Origin: Sclerotiophoma versabilis
Taxonomy: Eukaryota > Ascomycota > Dothideomycetes > Pleosporales > Didymellaceae
Direction of reading: 5' to 3'
DNA length: 64,000 nt
Assembly (NCBI GenBank): GCA_012274445.1
Contig: JAAROD010000004.1
Span: 1,426,001-1,490,000, forward strand
Shown: positions 24,728 through 35,292 of the stretch, piece by piece
Numbering within the stretch: the first letter of the stretch is position 1
Layout of the letters: each line of letters opens with the position of its first letter
Position numbers and translations under genes: made by a program
The notes under the pieces: generated by a model
Told to the model about the DNA's origin: nothing
Databases searched by the model: none
What the model saw: the letters and a program-made list of their open reading frames with translations, nothing else

Positions 24728-26304
24728 ATGCAGGCATCTAGAAGAAGCCTGAGTGCATGTGCACAGCGTTGCCGAGCCTCGTCCAGAGCTTCACGTCCAT
24801 CTTCATGCTTCTTGCCGCTGAGAAGATTGGCACATGCTGCAGCTGTAGCCCCCAAATGGAAGCCATCTTCCGCCCTTGACGAGTATGGCGACAATTCCTG
24901 ATCCAATTTCTCGTCAACAAACTAACCTGCCATAGATGGGTGCAGCGTGAAGCGCGGCCCATAAGCTTGCGCCAGTTGACCTTCTTCGGCAGGACTCTCA
25001 CCGAGTCTCGGTTGATGGACTCGGCCAACTACTGTCGTTTAGAGCTTCCAACGAGGTAGGAAACGGCCTATCACCCATGCTGCGACCTTGGCTGAACACA
25101 CCAGACTTGCCCATCGTCTGCGCGATATACAGACTCTGCCATACGTCGTCGTCGCCAATCCTCACCTCGCTCACGTCTACGAGTCATACTTGCAAGCTTT
25201 CGAGCGCTTCCGTCGCGTGCCCGAAATTCGAACCGTCGAAGACAATGACCGGTATTGCAAAGTACTGGAGGAGACTTTGAAGGAACATGCCACAGTTATA
25301 CCGCGACTGGCTATTGGAGTGCTCGAGGTGCGCAACCTCATGAAGCCCGATGAGACAGACAAGTTCATGACCACTATGTTGCGAGCGGTACGAGGAAGCC
25401 TTCAAATCTGTTACCAATATGCTGACGTTTCTAGCGAATATCGCGCCGAGTCATCGCAGAGCAGCACCTTGCCCTGACTGAAACCTTCAACTCACCATGG
25501 CACTTTCCACATGCGCAGGCCCCGCACGATCAGGAGTCCGTTGGGGAGATATTTCTGCGATGCAACGCAAAAGAGATCGTTGAGGCGTGTGGCAAGACTA
25601 CGCAAGAGTTGATAAAGCGTGCCTATGGTGCGCACGTTGAGATCCCCGAGATCAAGATCTATGGTCATCTGGAGGCGACCTTCCCATACATCTTAAGCCA
25701 CCTCGAATACATCATCGGTGAACTGCTGCGCAACTCGATACAGGCTGTCATAGAGCAGCGGAAGTCAAAGGATGCGAAACCTCCGCCAATTGAGGTCTTG
25801 ATCTGCGAAACTTCTCAGCATGTCATAATCAGGATCTCAGATCAGGGAGGTGGCATTCCCAATGACCTGCTGCCTTACCTGTGGAGTTTCAGCAAAGGTC
25901 CGCGTCGCGAGAAGAGATTAAAAAACTTGGCTAGGGTGCCAAAGCTGCTAGGCACGCTACAGGAACTGCAGGTGGGCGACAAGTCAGCCTCTGAATTGCA
26001 ACAAAAAAACAGCACGAGGTCAGGTGACGGCGAGGTCCATCGGGGTTCGTTGTCCTCTTTGACTTCACGAGCGCCTGACCTTCGCTTGGGCATTGGCCTT
26101 CCAATGTCTCGACTATATGCTGGCAAGTAGAAAGGAACATGTCCGGTTTGAAGCGACTGCTGACTGCTCAATCCAGAATATTGGGCTGGAAGTCTAGAAA
26201 TTCACAGTCTCGAAGGGTATGGCGTGGACGCCTTCCTTCAGATCTCGAAGCTGGGCAACAAGAACGAGCGACTCACGACACGCGCTTCAATGGACGCTAT
26301 CTAG
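24728..26304 (+). CDS. Mitochondrial PDK/BCKDK-family protein kinase (457 aa)
   Basis: GHKL-fold kinase that phosphorylates and inhibits the E1 subunit of pyruvate or branched-chain 2-oxoacid dehydrogenase in the mitochondrial matrix. Exons: 24728-24882, 24936-25055, 25105-25387, 25435-26122, 26177-26304. The Arg-rich N-terminus (QASRRSLSACAQRCRASSR) looks like a matrix targeting peptide. Family blocks are complete: ISLRQLTFFGR, SANYCRLELPTRLAHRLRD, LPYVVVANPHL, RISRRVIAEQHLAL, N-box YIIGELLRNSIQAV, G1 box ISDQGGGIP, and G2 box GIGLPMSRLYA. The final intron (26123-26176) has a GC donor. A long low-complexity loop separates the G1 and G2 boxes. The choice between PDK and BCKDK cannot be made from sequence alone. 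Confidence 0.9.
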
Positions 26305-26493
26305 AAGGTACGACCACGTCCAGGGTTGCCTTACCCTCAGCACAACAGCCGTTCAGAAAGCGCGACTGCTCTCGGGTACAACTTGGTGGCGATAGGGCAA
26401 AGCACGAGTGCGCGAGTCCATCGTTGCAACTTCACTACCAACACCATATTGTTCGCCAGCATCCATAATTGCGCCACTCCGATAGTATAGTTA

Positions 26494-28575
26494 TGAAAGC
26501 AGCTGTACGTTTGCACATCGTACCTTGAGTCATCTACTTACTTCAGCTTGTAGCCTGTCCTCGACACCGGCCTCAGCGCTGCCAGCCATGCACACCCCTT
26601 GCACGTTCGGCCATCACTGCGGGCCGTGGAGGAGCAGCGCGTTCGAGCATTGATTGCTCGCCAAAATATAGCCGTACACCTGCAAAGTCTACCTTGCGAG
26701 CGTGCTTCAACCGTTATCGACGTTCTGACGCCCAAAATACGACGCTCACCTTTCAAAGAAATCGGTATGTGCATGCTTCTTCTCTACGCACCCGCTCAAG
26801 CTTAGTGCAGCGCACATCGGCTGACTGAGATCGGTTTAGTGAATCCCAACCATCTGGATCTAACTGAATGCTGGAAGGGCCTATCACACCCTCAAGCAAT
26901 GGAGCTCAAGATGTGGTACGGTTTCTTCCACAAGTGTCTGCGCGACGAGGTACGGACGAGCTTGCGCGAAGACTTAGTTCAGAGTCTACTACGAAGTGAA
27001 GGTCAGTCTTATTCACGAGCGAGCAATCCGCACTCCTTTGAAGGTGCCGAGAAGCTTTGAGGCCTGTGCGACCGGGTCCTGCGTGATTTCGCAAGACTTT
27101 AGCTAACACGATAAAGAGGTTGTTGACGAAGTCTACCTGGTACCTCGCATACTTGAATGTCTCCGCAGCGAATCTCATCGCGTAATCGAAACCAGCTTTG
27201 TCAGCCTAATTGACAGTATGATGAGCATGTTCCACGATCAATTCCCTGCTGGAGCGGTTTCAGTGGCCCCTAACCGGTCGCACTTCTCCAGCGGATTGTC
27301 ACGTTTCCTACACAGTTTTCTTCGAGTGCAAGACTGCTTTTGGGACAGCCCTAGTGGTCCATGCCTTGTAGTCAACTTTGACTTTCAGTACGTTGAATGC
27401 TTACTGACGGCCACCGGCAATGTTACCTGGCAGGTCCCGGAGGTTCGGTTCTTTGATCTTCCCAACAAGCTCTCTATGGGCGAAGAATATCGCATTACAC
27501 CGTTCATACCGGACGCTGTTTTCAATCCTGTCCGCTCATGGGGTACCAACTACTATGTCGACCAGGTTGCCTATGCACTTCCGCAGTCATCTCTGAGCTT
27601 TGCATGGAATCCAATGAAGCAATGCTTCAAAGCTGTTGTGCCAAATTATGCGGACGTAAGTACTTTGAATGCGTTTGGGCTTTTGTCTGAAATTCCAGCT
27701 GACGCGCGACGCAGGGAAAATCACACACAATTGAGACTGTGCTGAAGGCCACAGTGATCACTCCTTTCCCAGATGATATAATCTTCGAAAGGCAGTCCCG
27801 TTGGAGCATCAAACTCAACATTACGCCTGCAGAGGGCAACTGCGAGCCTTCGATCGCAAGCACCAACGGGTATGCTAAGCGTGCTGATGGTTACCACCGC
27901 GTATGCGACTCGATTGAGGAAGCAATTCGAGATGCGATGAGTACAGACTTGTGGGAATCTAAACACAACGCCGTCCTTCGGAACATATCTGAAAACGAGC
28001 CTGATCCTCCCTTTCCACAGAAGCGGAAGGTATCCAGGCCCGAAGTGGCGTACACAGCCCTCGATTGTAAGCGCAGGCGTCGTGACTCGGTTAACGAAGC
28101 CAAAAACGGATTGTTGACTGCCATCTACGTTGGTGGCGAGATGACGTGGGCTACGTTACTTGAGCAACTGTGCCAGCGGGAAGCAGAGTACACGCGCACT
28201 GACGACGGTCGTTCAAATGCAGGCCAACTCAGTACCGACCACTACCAAGAGTCGCCACCGCACAGCTGGTGTTCCCAGCCGAAACAGCATGATAGTGGAA
28301 TATTGTTGCTTGATACTCCCCTGGTTGACTCGGAGAGTTCTGCTCCAAACAGTGCCGTTCACAGGGGCCATGATGCACTCCAGCAACATCAAATTTTGCG
28401 CAACTATCAAGAATTTGCAGAGAGAAAGTCGCTCAAAGACGCTGGCCTCATCAGTCCTGTGAGTGACGGCGAATGCAAAGCTTTTGAGAGCATTTTTCTT
28501 GAGGATGGTGAAGTGTGGTCGCCAGTAACTGATGGAAGTGGCGTTGAGTTTGACACCGATATGGGCCAGATTTAG
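26494..28575 (+). CDS. Unrecognised protein, five exons (594 aa)
   Basis: Not recognised. Exons by phase and GT-AG signals: 26494-26505, 26554-26764, 26840-27001, 27117-27655, 27715-28575 (595 codons). The 12-nt first exon (MKAA) is the least certain part, but without it the frame has only a stop (26551) upstream. The N-terminal 300 residues look globular and conserved in style (MELKMWYGFFHKCLRDE, YLVPRILECLRSESHRV, TNYYVDQVAYALPQSS, FAWNPMKQCFKAVVPNY). A basic patch (KRRRRDS) that could be a nuclear signal follows, and then an acidic, disordered tail. No catalytic motif seen. Confidence 0.6.
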
Positions 28576-28943
28576 GATCAGTTTATATCTGGTATTGTTC
28601 TGGACGTTGCTTTCACAATTTGGGTTTAGGACATGTCGTGGACACGCAATTGAATGACATTGCGATCATCACGCAGGGTACAGTATTGGTACGTATGATC
28701 AATCGAACACTTTGGTACGTTGCTTGGTGTTTCCTAGCTACGAATTTGTCTAGCTCGTTCTCTTTGAACGCTAAATGAGTGGGCAACTATATTCAGAACG
28801 TAGCGTTGCGTTCGCAGCTGACGACAGACTCCTGGCGTGGCAGCCAGGTTGTCTGGATGAACCAACCCCAAACGACAACCTGGAATGGGAAGGTATAACA
28901 GTCTCTGCCTGGCTCACAGCGACCATCTCGAACCAAACCCAAA
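28576..28943. other. Intergenic, 0.37 kb
   Basis: Promoter space for the following gene. Nothing else seen. Confidence 0.5.
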
Positions 28944-30611
28944 ATGCATAGCTCCGATCTAAACATCTTACTTAATCTTATCTCAATACTTGCCTTTGGA
29001 CTCGTCGCGTTTCTAGTAACCGCCCTGTTTGCAGGTGGCGCGTATCTGGTCTTTCACATCTCGCTTCATGATCGACAGCACCTCAAACAACCCCACAGAC
29101 GCATCGATTGCATGGATTACGAGTTAGATGAGATCGAGGAGAGGCTTATAAGGTATGTTTTGGGATATCTCGATATACAGTATCGACTTGTTTGGGTTCC
29201 GATGGGTTTGAGGGGTGACGCTGGGCTGTATAGACAGCCACGTGTGGAACCAGTATACAACCCGTTTTTATATGCGCAGCATTGTGATGAAAACATGGCC
29301 GGGATGGAATTGCTTGGTACTAGTATGCTGAGGCAACGGGCGAGTACGAGTGGTTACGGAGATACTAAACAGGGAGAGGAGGACGAGATACAGGAATGTC
29401 GCATAAAAGCTGCGCAACAAAAATTGAAACAGCAGTTGCAGCCCTTCGGAAAAGACGGTCAGGACGAACAACAACCAATACCGGAGCAGGCCATCGAGAC
29501 TGAGAAGAGTCTTGGCACGAGAGTGATCAAGGATACTGCAGCCGAGAGGAGTCGCAATATTGCTCAAGGCACGAACCCACCCTCCTATGGCATACTTCAG
29601 GTACCATGTACGTCTCCTGATGATGATGAAGACATCTTACGGCATGCAACGCTGCCGCAGCCTTCTCAAGACGTACGGAGCCTGAGTAGAACAACACTGT
29701 GCGATCCCATCACATTGCAGCTACATGAGCCCAGGAACCTCCAGCAAACCCAAGCCTCTCCTACCCTCTGCTCAGAGCAAGCATATCTCTACTTCGGATA
29801 CTAGGACTACACGGACGACGATAATCCACATCCGACCAAGCCACGTCCTCACTGGAAGCAGCTAACTTCAGGTGGGATTGTTGTAACCCACGGAATCGAT
29901 ATAGAGTCAGCGCCCATCGATACCTATGCTGGGTCCTTACCTGTTCGATTCGTCACTATCAAGGCATCCCATGGTGACCATGTCAATGTCAAATCTACGC
30001 CCGTCATCGCCCACACCGCCCCAGTTCCTTCACAGTCGGTCAACAGCACTGCATCTCACGACGACTATGGTGTTGCATCCGAGAGCGGGAGTCGCGTCCT
30101 GGGTTCGGGTTATTGGCGCGCACAGATCGCTCTTTTAGACCGGGATGTAGAAGATGTGCAGGGTCGACACGATAGAAAAAGTGCAGAGAGGACAGAGGCG
30201 CTGGAAAGTGCAGGCCTAACTATGAGCACCACCCCGATGCCAACCTCGAACATATCCGAATCAATACGATATGCAGAAGAGGAAAAGCAGTGGGAGAATG
30301 AAGTTACGCACATACTTGGGACGCCTGCGGAATGGCCAACAGCAACGCCTACCGAGCGTTGCCAAGTCGACCTCCGAGATGATGTGTTGAAGTGGCGGGA
30401 TCATCTTTCCAGTGCCTACCTGCATGAGATCGAAGGCAATCCTGTCGAGCCACAGCAGATGTCGCAATATTGGCGTGATGAAGCGTATGATGAGTATGCG
30501 CAACACCAAGCCGACGAGTTTTTGATGCAACACCCGCACCTCACGGGGCAGGCGGCGCGAGATGAAGGTCCTAAGTTTGATATGCGAGGCGCGGGGGGGG
30601 GGGGGGGGTGA
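28944..30611 (+). CDS. Unrecognised single-pass membrane protein, frame interrupted by TAG at 29802
   Basis: Not recognised. One frame runs from ATG 28944 to TGA 30609-30611 and is open except for a single TAG at 29802-29804; 286 codons lie before it and 268 after. The first part has one strong N-terminal membrane helix (LISILAFGLVAFLVTALFAG) and a charged Gln-rich region. The part after TAG begins DYTDDDNPHPTKPRPHWKQL and is also protein-like (ESIRYAEEEKQWENEVT, QYWRDEAYDEYAQHQADEF). In-phase introns ending at the TAG are possible (GTACGG at 29673, 132 nt; or GT at 29601, 204 nt). An in-frame 81-nt GTATGT...TAG intron at 29153-29233 may also exist. The alternative is a nonsense mutation. The 3' end is a 16-G tract. 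Confidence 0.5.
30593..30608 (+). repeat. Homopolymer tract of 16 G
   Basis: Sixteen consecutive G lie inside the last codons of the preceding open frame, giving a poly-Gly end. A tract with 15 or 18 G would instead continue as GDKPSSGEERVKIEKK before a TAG, so its length sets the C-terminus. Slippage or a sequencing error is plausible. Confidence 0.8.
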
Positions 30612-31608
30612 CAAACCATCCTCTGGCGAGGAGAGGGTAAAAATCGAGAAGAAATAGTGGCGCGACAGGGAGCAGTTGCTAGCACCTCGACAGCAAGAAC
30701 GTGTGGGAAATGAATGTAGTCAAACCGACCCACATAATCCCGACTCAGCTCTTCGGCGGCGCAATCGCCACAGAATCAACGCTTGTATTGCTCGCTCCAA
30801 TCATATTCAAGATGTACAGACGACACGAGCAAATCGGCAACGCAGTGTTGATGGACTTCTGGCGGACAACGCTCGATTTCAAACTCACAAGCGGAACACT
30901 GAGCTTGCTTACTAGCACCTTATGATCGCTACTGACAAATCCTCAATCACCAGGCTGCAATACTCGGTTCGACGCGGTGACGTCCCAATATGAGCGCGAC
31001 ATGCCCAGAAGGCGAGAGAGAAGCATGTCCACGGGGTGGCGCAGACAACACTGTCGAAACAGTGTTCATGTAGCGAGGCTGTACTTTTTATCATTATGGG
31101 GAGGGGATAGGCGGTTCTGAGCGGTGTTGATAGCTGATAGGAAGATAATCTGCTTGCTGGGTTTTGGCCCATGAATATAAGCAGGGGTGCTTACGCTGCT
31201 ACGCATTGTTGTGTGGGTGTGCGGGTATCTGGCCTAGGAATGCCGTGGTAGAGTCTGCGTTTAGACTCGCATTGAGATGTGAATGCAATCAGGACAGTTG
31301 AGAAGCAGCTTGAGCGAGTTAGACGGGAGTCAGTGATTTGGAACCTTGATGAATCAAGGCTTGACAGTGTCAGAATCTGTGTGGTATCTTGCATCGCACG
31401 CATGGCTATGATAGGTTTTGAAGTATACTGCTCATAAATGCGTGATCCGAAACGCCGTGGAGTGATGCCATGCTCCTTTCCCTGTGCGCCAGGTCCTGTC
31501 CGGGGTCCGCTTGCGCCTCGCTATGCCAGATGCCCAAAAGCAAATCCTCCTCGACCCGTGTTCTGTTCTTCCCTGTGGCGTATCCAAAAGGCCCAGAGCG
31601 AACTGTCA
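30612..31608. other. Mostly intergenic, one small possible frame
   Basis: An ATG frame at 30710-30925 encodes 71 residues with a hydrophobic stretch (GGAIATESTLVLLAPIIF) and could be a small membrane protein or the remnant of one; no family recognised. The rest, including the 3' side of the APC6 gene, shows nothing supported. Confidence 0.35.
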
Positions 31609-33700
31609 TCACCCGTCTGAATCGACTACCATACTCTCGCCTACCCTACTCTCCTCTTCCACGAAGCCTGCAGCGTGTCTGCGCCGCCTTCCGCGGCGGC
31701 CTGCGACCCTGTTCGGCTCCATGTCGCGCAGTGCGTTCTTCCTTCTCTTCAGCGCTTCCTCGAACTCTGGGTCGTCGACTTCGTCTTCAATCAGGCCCTG
31801 GCCATTATGGCTCTGCGCGGGTTCTAGCAGGAACACCCCACTATCAGTCTCGTTCGCCTCGAGCGCTCTGTTTAGAAGATCTGTGGCCATGGGGTCTTGA
31901 GGAGCTACAGCAAGGGCTTCATGCAGCACTGTGACGGCATCCCAGCTCCGTCCTGCTTCGAGCAGAACGAGGCCTTTGGCTGTGAAGACACCGGGGTCCT
32001 TGACGCCTTGACGCAGCACTTCCTCAAACACGTGCAGCGCTTCTTCGAGCAGCCCGTTCCGCCTGAATGCGTGGGCAAGATTTGTACGCATTGGAAGGAG
32101 GGAGTCGGGATCTGCATCGTTTTGCACTGAATAGTCAAGCGCGCTCTGGAAGAGATCGATGGCGACGCCAAGATCGGTGGAGTGGAAGGCTACGACGCCC
32201 ATTTCGTTGAGCAAAAGGGGATCGGTTCGACAGAGGCTGTAGGCGGTGTTGAGGTATTCCCTTGCCAGACTGAGATTGTTCAGCTGCAAGTTTTGCATGC
32301 CGAGGAACAGCTGGGGCAGGTGGGAGCCTTGGAAGAGGCGTGCGGCGGTGCTGTATGCGGAGATGGCTTGGTCGTGTTCGCCTTCGGCGGCAAAGGTATG
32401 GGCAAAGCCTATCCAGGCTGGGCCGAAGTGGGCGTCCATGCAGGAGGCTTTGGAGAAGAAGCGGCGTGCTTCGGCAATGCGGTTGGTGGAGAGGTAGTAG
32501 ATGCCGATGGCGAGCCAGGAGCCGGGCTCGTTGGGGTTTGTGTCGGCGAGGTCGTGGGCGAGCAGGAAGAGGGCGTTTGTTTGAGACAGTTCGTAGAGTG
32601 CGGCGAGGTGCAGCGGCAGGATGGAGAAGTTGTATCTGTCGTCGGCAAGGACGGAGGAGGTAAGAGCGAGGGCTTCCCGGAAGCGGCACTGGGTAAACTT
32701 GAGATCTGCTTTGGAGCGCAGGAGGTCTGGATTGGTGGCCATGTTGTAATGTGTGCTGAGTGTCTCGGTGGCGTTGGCAAGCTCCTCGGGCTTCGCGTAC
32801 TTGGAAAGGCAGGTGATGTAGAGGTTTCTTGTGAATTCGGCGGCCTCCTGCGAGGCAGACGGGTTGCCTGGGGTGTTGATGCTGTCGAAGTTCAGTGTCT
32901 CGAGAAAGGCCCACTCCTCTTCGGGCGACATGAGCGAGTTTGTCATCAGGGCGTCGAAGGCCTCGTGGCAGAGCACGTCGATCTGGACGGCGGTCTTGTA
33001 GCACTCCTTGGCGCGGTCGAAGGAGTTCTGCTTCGCGTAGCAGACACCCCGCAGGAAGCACATGCCGGCCTCGGACTTGATGTTGTTGGCGTCTTCGCGG
33101 TCGCGCTCCTCGCTCGTGGGCAGGCGCTCGTTGCGCACGCCAGACTTGTTGTGCCTCGAGCCGGCGCGAGTGTGGGTGTCGACATGGCGCAGCTTCTGCC
33201 TGGCGCTTCCATTGCCCGGGACGGACAGGAGGTGCGACGGGTTGGTCTCGCCGAGGATCTGCAGGGCCTCCTCAATCTTGCCCAGCTTGATGGCGCAGTG
33301 GGCGTTGAGATATCGGCACTGCGGGTTGCGCTCAGTGAGGCCCCGGCGGGCGAGCAGCGACTGGGTGCGGTTGTAGTTGCCTATGGTGAAGTAGGCCTGG
33401 GCGAGCCAGAACGCGTCCTGGTCGTCGTCTGCAGCGATTCTTGTCAGCTGTGTGGGGCACATATGGAGCCTGAGGGCGGCCAGGATGCGACGCACCGGTG
33501 ATGGCCAGCAGCTTGTCCGCGACGAAGATGGCCGTGCCGTACTGGTGCTTGTTGACGGCGTCCTGCCGCCACTCGCGCAGGTGCTTTTCCATGTCCCTGC
33601 TAGGCCATGCGCTGCTGTGAGGCGTGGCGGCGGTGTTTGAAGTGTAGTCACCAAGGGCGTGGTTCGCGTTGTTGATCGCGCCAGCTCTGCGCGCGCCCAT
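31609..33700 (-). CDS. CDC16: Anaphase-promoting complex subunit APC6/Cdc16/Cut9, TPR protein (674 aa)
   Basis: Scaffold TPR subunit of the APC/C ubiquitin ligase that drives mitotic exit. Exons 33700-33496 and 33428-31609 (675 codons); the splice joins LLAIT to DDDQDAFWLAQ. The product is a chain of TPR helices: DAFWLAQAYFTIGNYNRTQ, CRYLNAHCAIKLGKIEEAL, CFLRGVCYAKQNSFDRAKEC, GSWLAIGIYYLSTNRIAEAR, FGPAWIGFAHTFAAEGEHDQ, LLLNEMGVVAFHS, and TNLAHAFRRNGLLEEAL. This order and spacing match the family. An internal Met at 33592 is an alternative start. The acidic-basic tail is poorly conserved. A 439-codon frame on the opposite strand (32182-33501) is its GC-rich shadow. Confidence 0.9.
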
Positions 33701-33915
33701 GTGGGCCAGGGTTGGCTGCGGGGAGCGCGGGAGTGCCAAGCCTGTCCACTGCGCAGAAGTCGCCGCCGTCACCCAGCTTTCCTTCTCCCACCCTCCCACC
33801 TGCCGCCGTCACCCCGCATCCACTGACCACGTGGAAGAACGCCATCGTCGTCGCCATCGCCACCGCCATCTTCACCGCCATCCCATCACACTCCAGCGCG
33901 CCGTAACCCGCCGCC
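33701..33915. promoter_or_regulatory. Shared divergent promoter, APC6 and YJU2
   Basis: 215 bp between opposed start codons, with a CT-rich stretch near the YJU2 side. Specific sites not assigned. Confidence 0.5.
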
Positions 33916-34785
33916 ATGTCCGAACGAAAAGTGCTCACCAAGTACTACCCCCCCGACTTCGACCCCTCGAAGATCACTCGCCAGCGCGGCCCCAAAAATG
34001 CCGGCCCCAAGCTACAGACGGTCCGTCTGATGGCTCCGTTCTCCATGAAGTGCACGCACTGCGGAGAGTTCATCTACAAAGGGCGCAAGTTCAACGCGCG
34101 CAAAGAGACCACAGACGAAAAGTACTACGCTATTGCCATCTTCAGATTCTACATCCGCTGCACACGATGCTCCGGCGAGATCACCTTCAAGACCGACCCC
34201 AAGAACATGGACTACGAATGCGAGCGGGGCGCCAAACGAAATTTCGAACCATGGAGAGAAGCGAAACTCGCCGAGGAGACTGAGGAGGAGCGTCTCGACA
34301 GGCTGGAGAAGGAGGAGGCAGAAAAGGATGCTATGAAAGAACTCGAGACCAAAGTCATCGACGCCAAGACTGAGATGGCCATCGCAGACGCTCTCGATGA
34401 GATTCGATCACGGAATGCCCGTATCGCAAAGGCAGAGCAAGACGGTACAAGCGCAAGCGTCGCACCTCCGCCAGATGACGCAGATGTACGGCGGCAGAGG
34501 CAGGAAGAAGAGGACGCTGAAGCTGCGCGAAGAGCATTCGCAAACCGCGAGATGCCTGACCTGGGAGAAGAGGCCATCGACGAGGACGTCATGGATGAGC
34601 CTGTTGAAGTCACAGCAGCTCCAGTCTTCAGCAAGAAGCCGAAGGAGAAGAAGGACTTCAGCGCAGCCCTCGGTATCAAGAAGAAGACATCTGCCTCGGC
34701 ACCAGTCAAAGCAGCAGCACCTGCGCCAGCACCATCTAAGCTCTCTACAGTCCTCGTAGCAGGATACGACAGTGACGACGATTGA
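33916..34785 (+). CDS. YJU2: Pre-mRNA splicing factor Yju2/CWC16 (289 aa)
   Basis: Step-one splicing factor that joins the catalytic spliceosome near the branch site. Intronless frame. N-terminal signature: MSERKVLTKYYPPDFDPSK, LMAPFSMKCTHCGEFIYKG, KFNARKE, and IRCTRCSGEITFKTDPKN; the two CxxC pairs form the zinc site. The conserved YECERGAKRNFEPW follows. A long charged coiled-coil region (EERLDRLEKEEAEKDAM) leads to the terminal LVAGYDSDDD. Length and order fit the Yju2 (CCDC94) branch rather than Cwc16b/CCDC130. Confidence 0.96.
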   Translation: MSERKVLTKYYPPDFDPSKITRQRGPKNAGPKLQTVRLMAPFSMKCTHCGEFIYKGRKFNARKETTDEKYYAIAIFRFYIRCTRCSGEITFKTDPKNMDYECERGAKRNFEPWREAKLAEETEEERLDRLEKEEAEKDAMKELETKVIDAKTEMAIADALDEIRSRNARIAKAEQDGTSASVAPPPDDADVRRQRQEEEDAEAARRAFANREMPDLGEEAIDEDVMDEPVEVTAAPVFSKKPKEKKDFSAALGIKKKTSASAPVKAAAPAPAPSKLSTVLVAGYDSDDD

Positions 34786-35292
34786 TTGTATATTCCATCA
34801 GCATTTCCCGGCGTTCACTTAAGCATTTCCGGCGTACGAAGATACCAATTTAGCTTCTTTCTATCTCAGAAAACCACGTCCTCCTAGGACACCTTGGCCC
34901 GAGGGCACATGATTAGAAAACAGTTAGCACAACCGCGCTGATTAGTCGTGCTCAGGTACGCGCCGGAGGCAGTCTTCATATTTAGCTCGACCGCGGTCTT
35001 GGCCCTGTGCAGATCCGGAGACATCGCCTTCTCCAACTATACGACTCCAGTTTCTCAGTGTAACCCCGCGCCCACGATCTCCACAGAAACATCGGCGCTT
35101 CGCCGAAGCGTTGTAACTTCTCGTAATGGTATCACTGCCGACTCTGATCTTGCACCAATATGTACCGAGCTCGGTGTCCGGGTTAATGTTGCTATCCAAT
35201 GATGGACGTCATCCATCAAGAGTTAAAAGTAGGATAAAAACATGAAGTAGCCTAGATCTCATCTAAGTTCCTCATACAACCAGTCGCTCAAC
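34786..35292. other. Intergenic, 0.5 kb
   Basis: Promoter space for the secreted hydrolase. A small frame on each strand is unsupported. Confidence 0.5.

Noticed and set aside
32135..33061. 308-codon minus-strand frame, Arg/Pro/His-rich
   Set aside because: Alternative frame of the same APC6 exon, with biased composition typical of a shadow frame.
32182..33501. 439-codon open frame on the plus strand
   Set aside because: It lies fully opposite the APC6 gene, follows its GC-rich third positions and is Val/Gly-rich without motifs. The minus-strand TPR protein is clearly the real gene.
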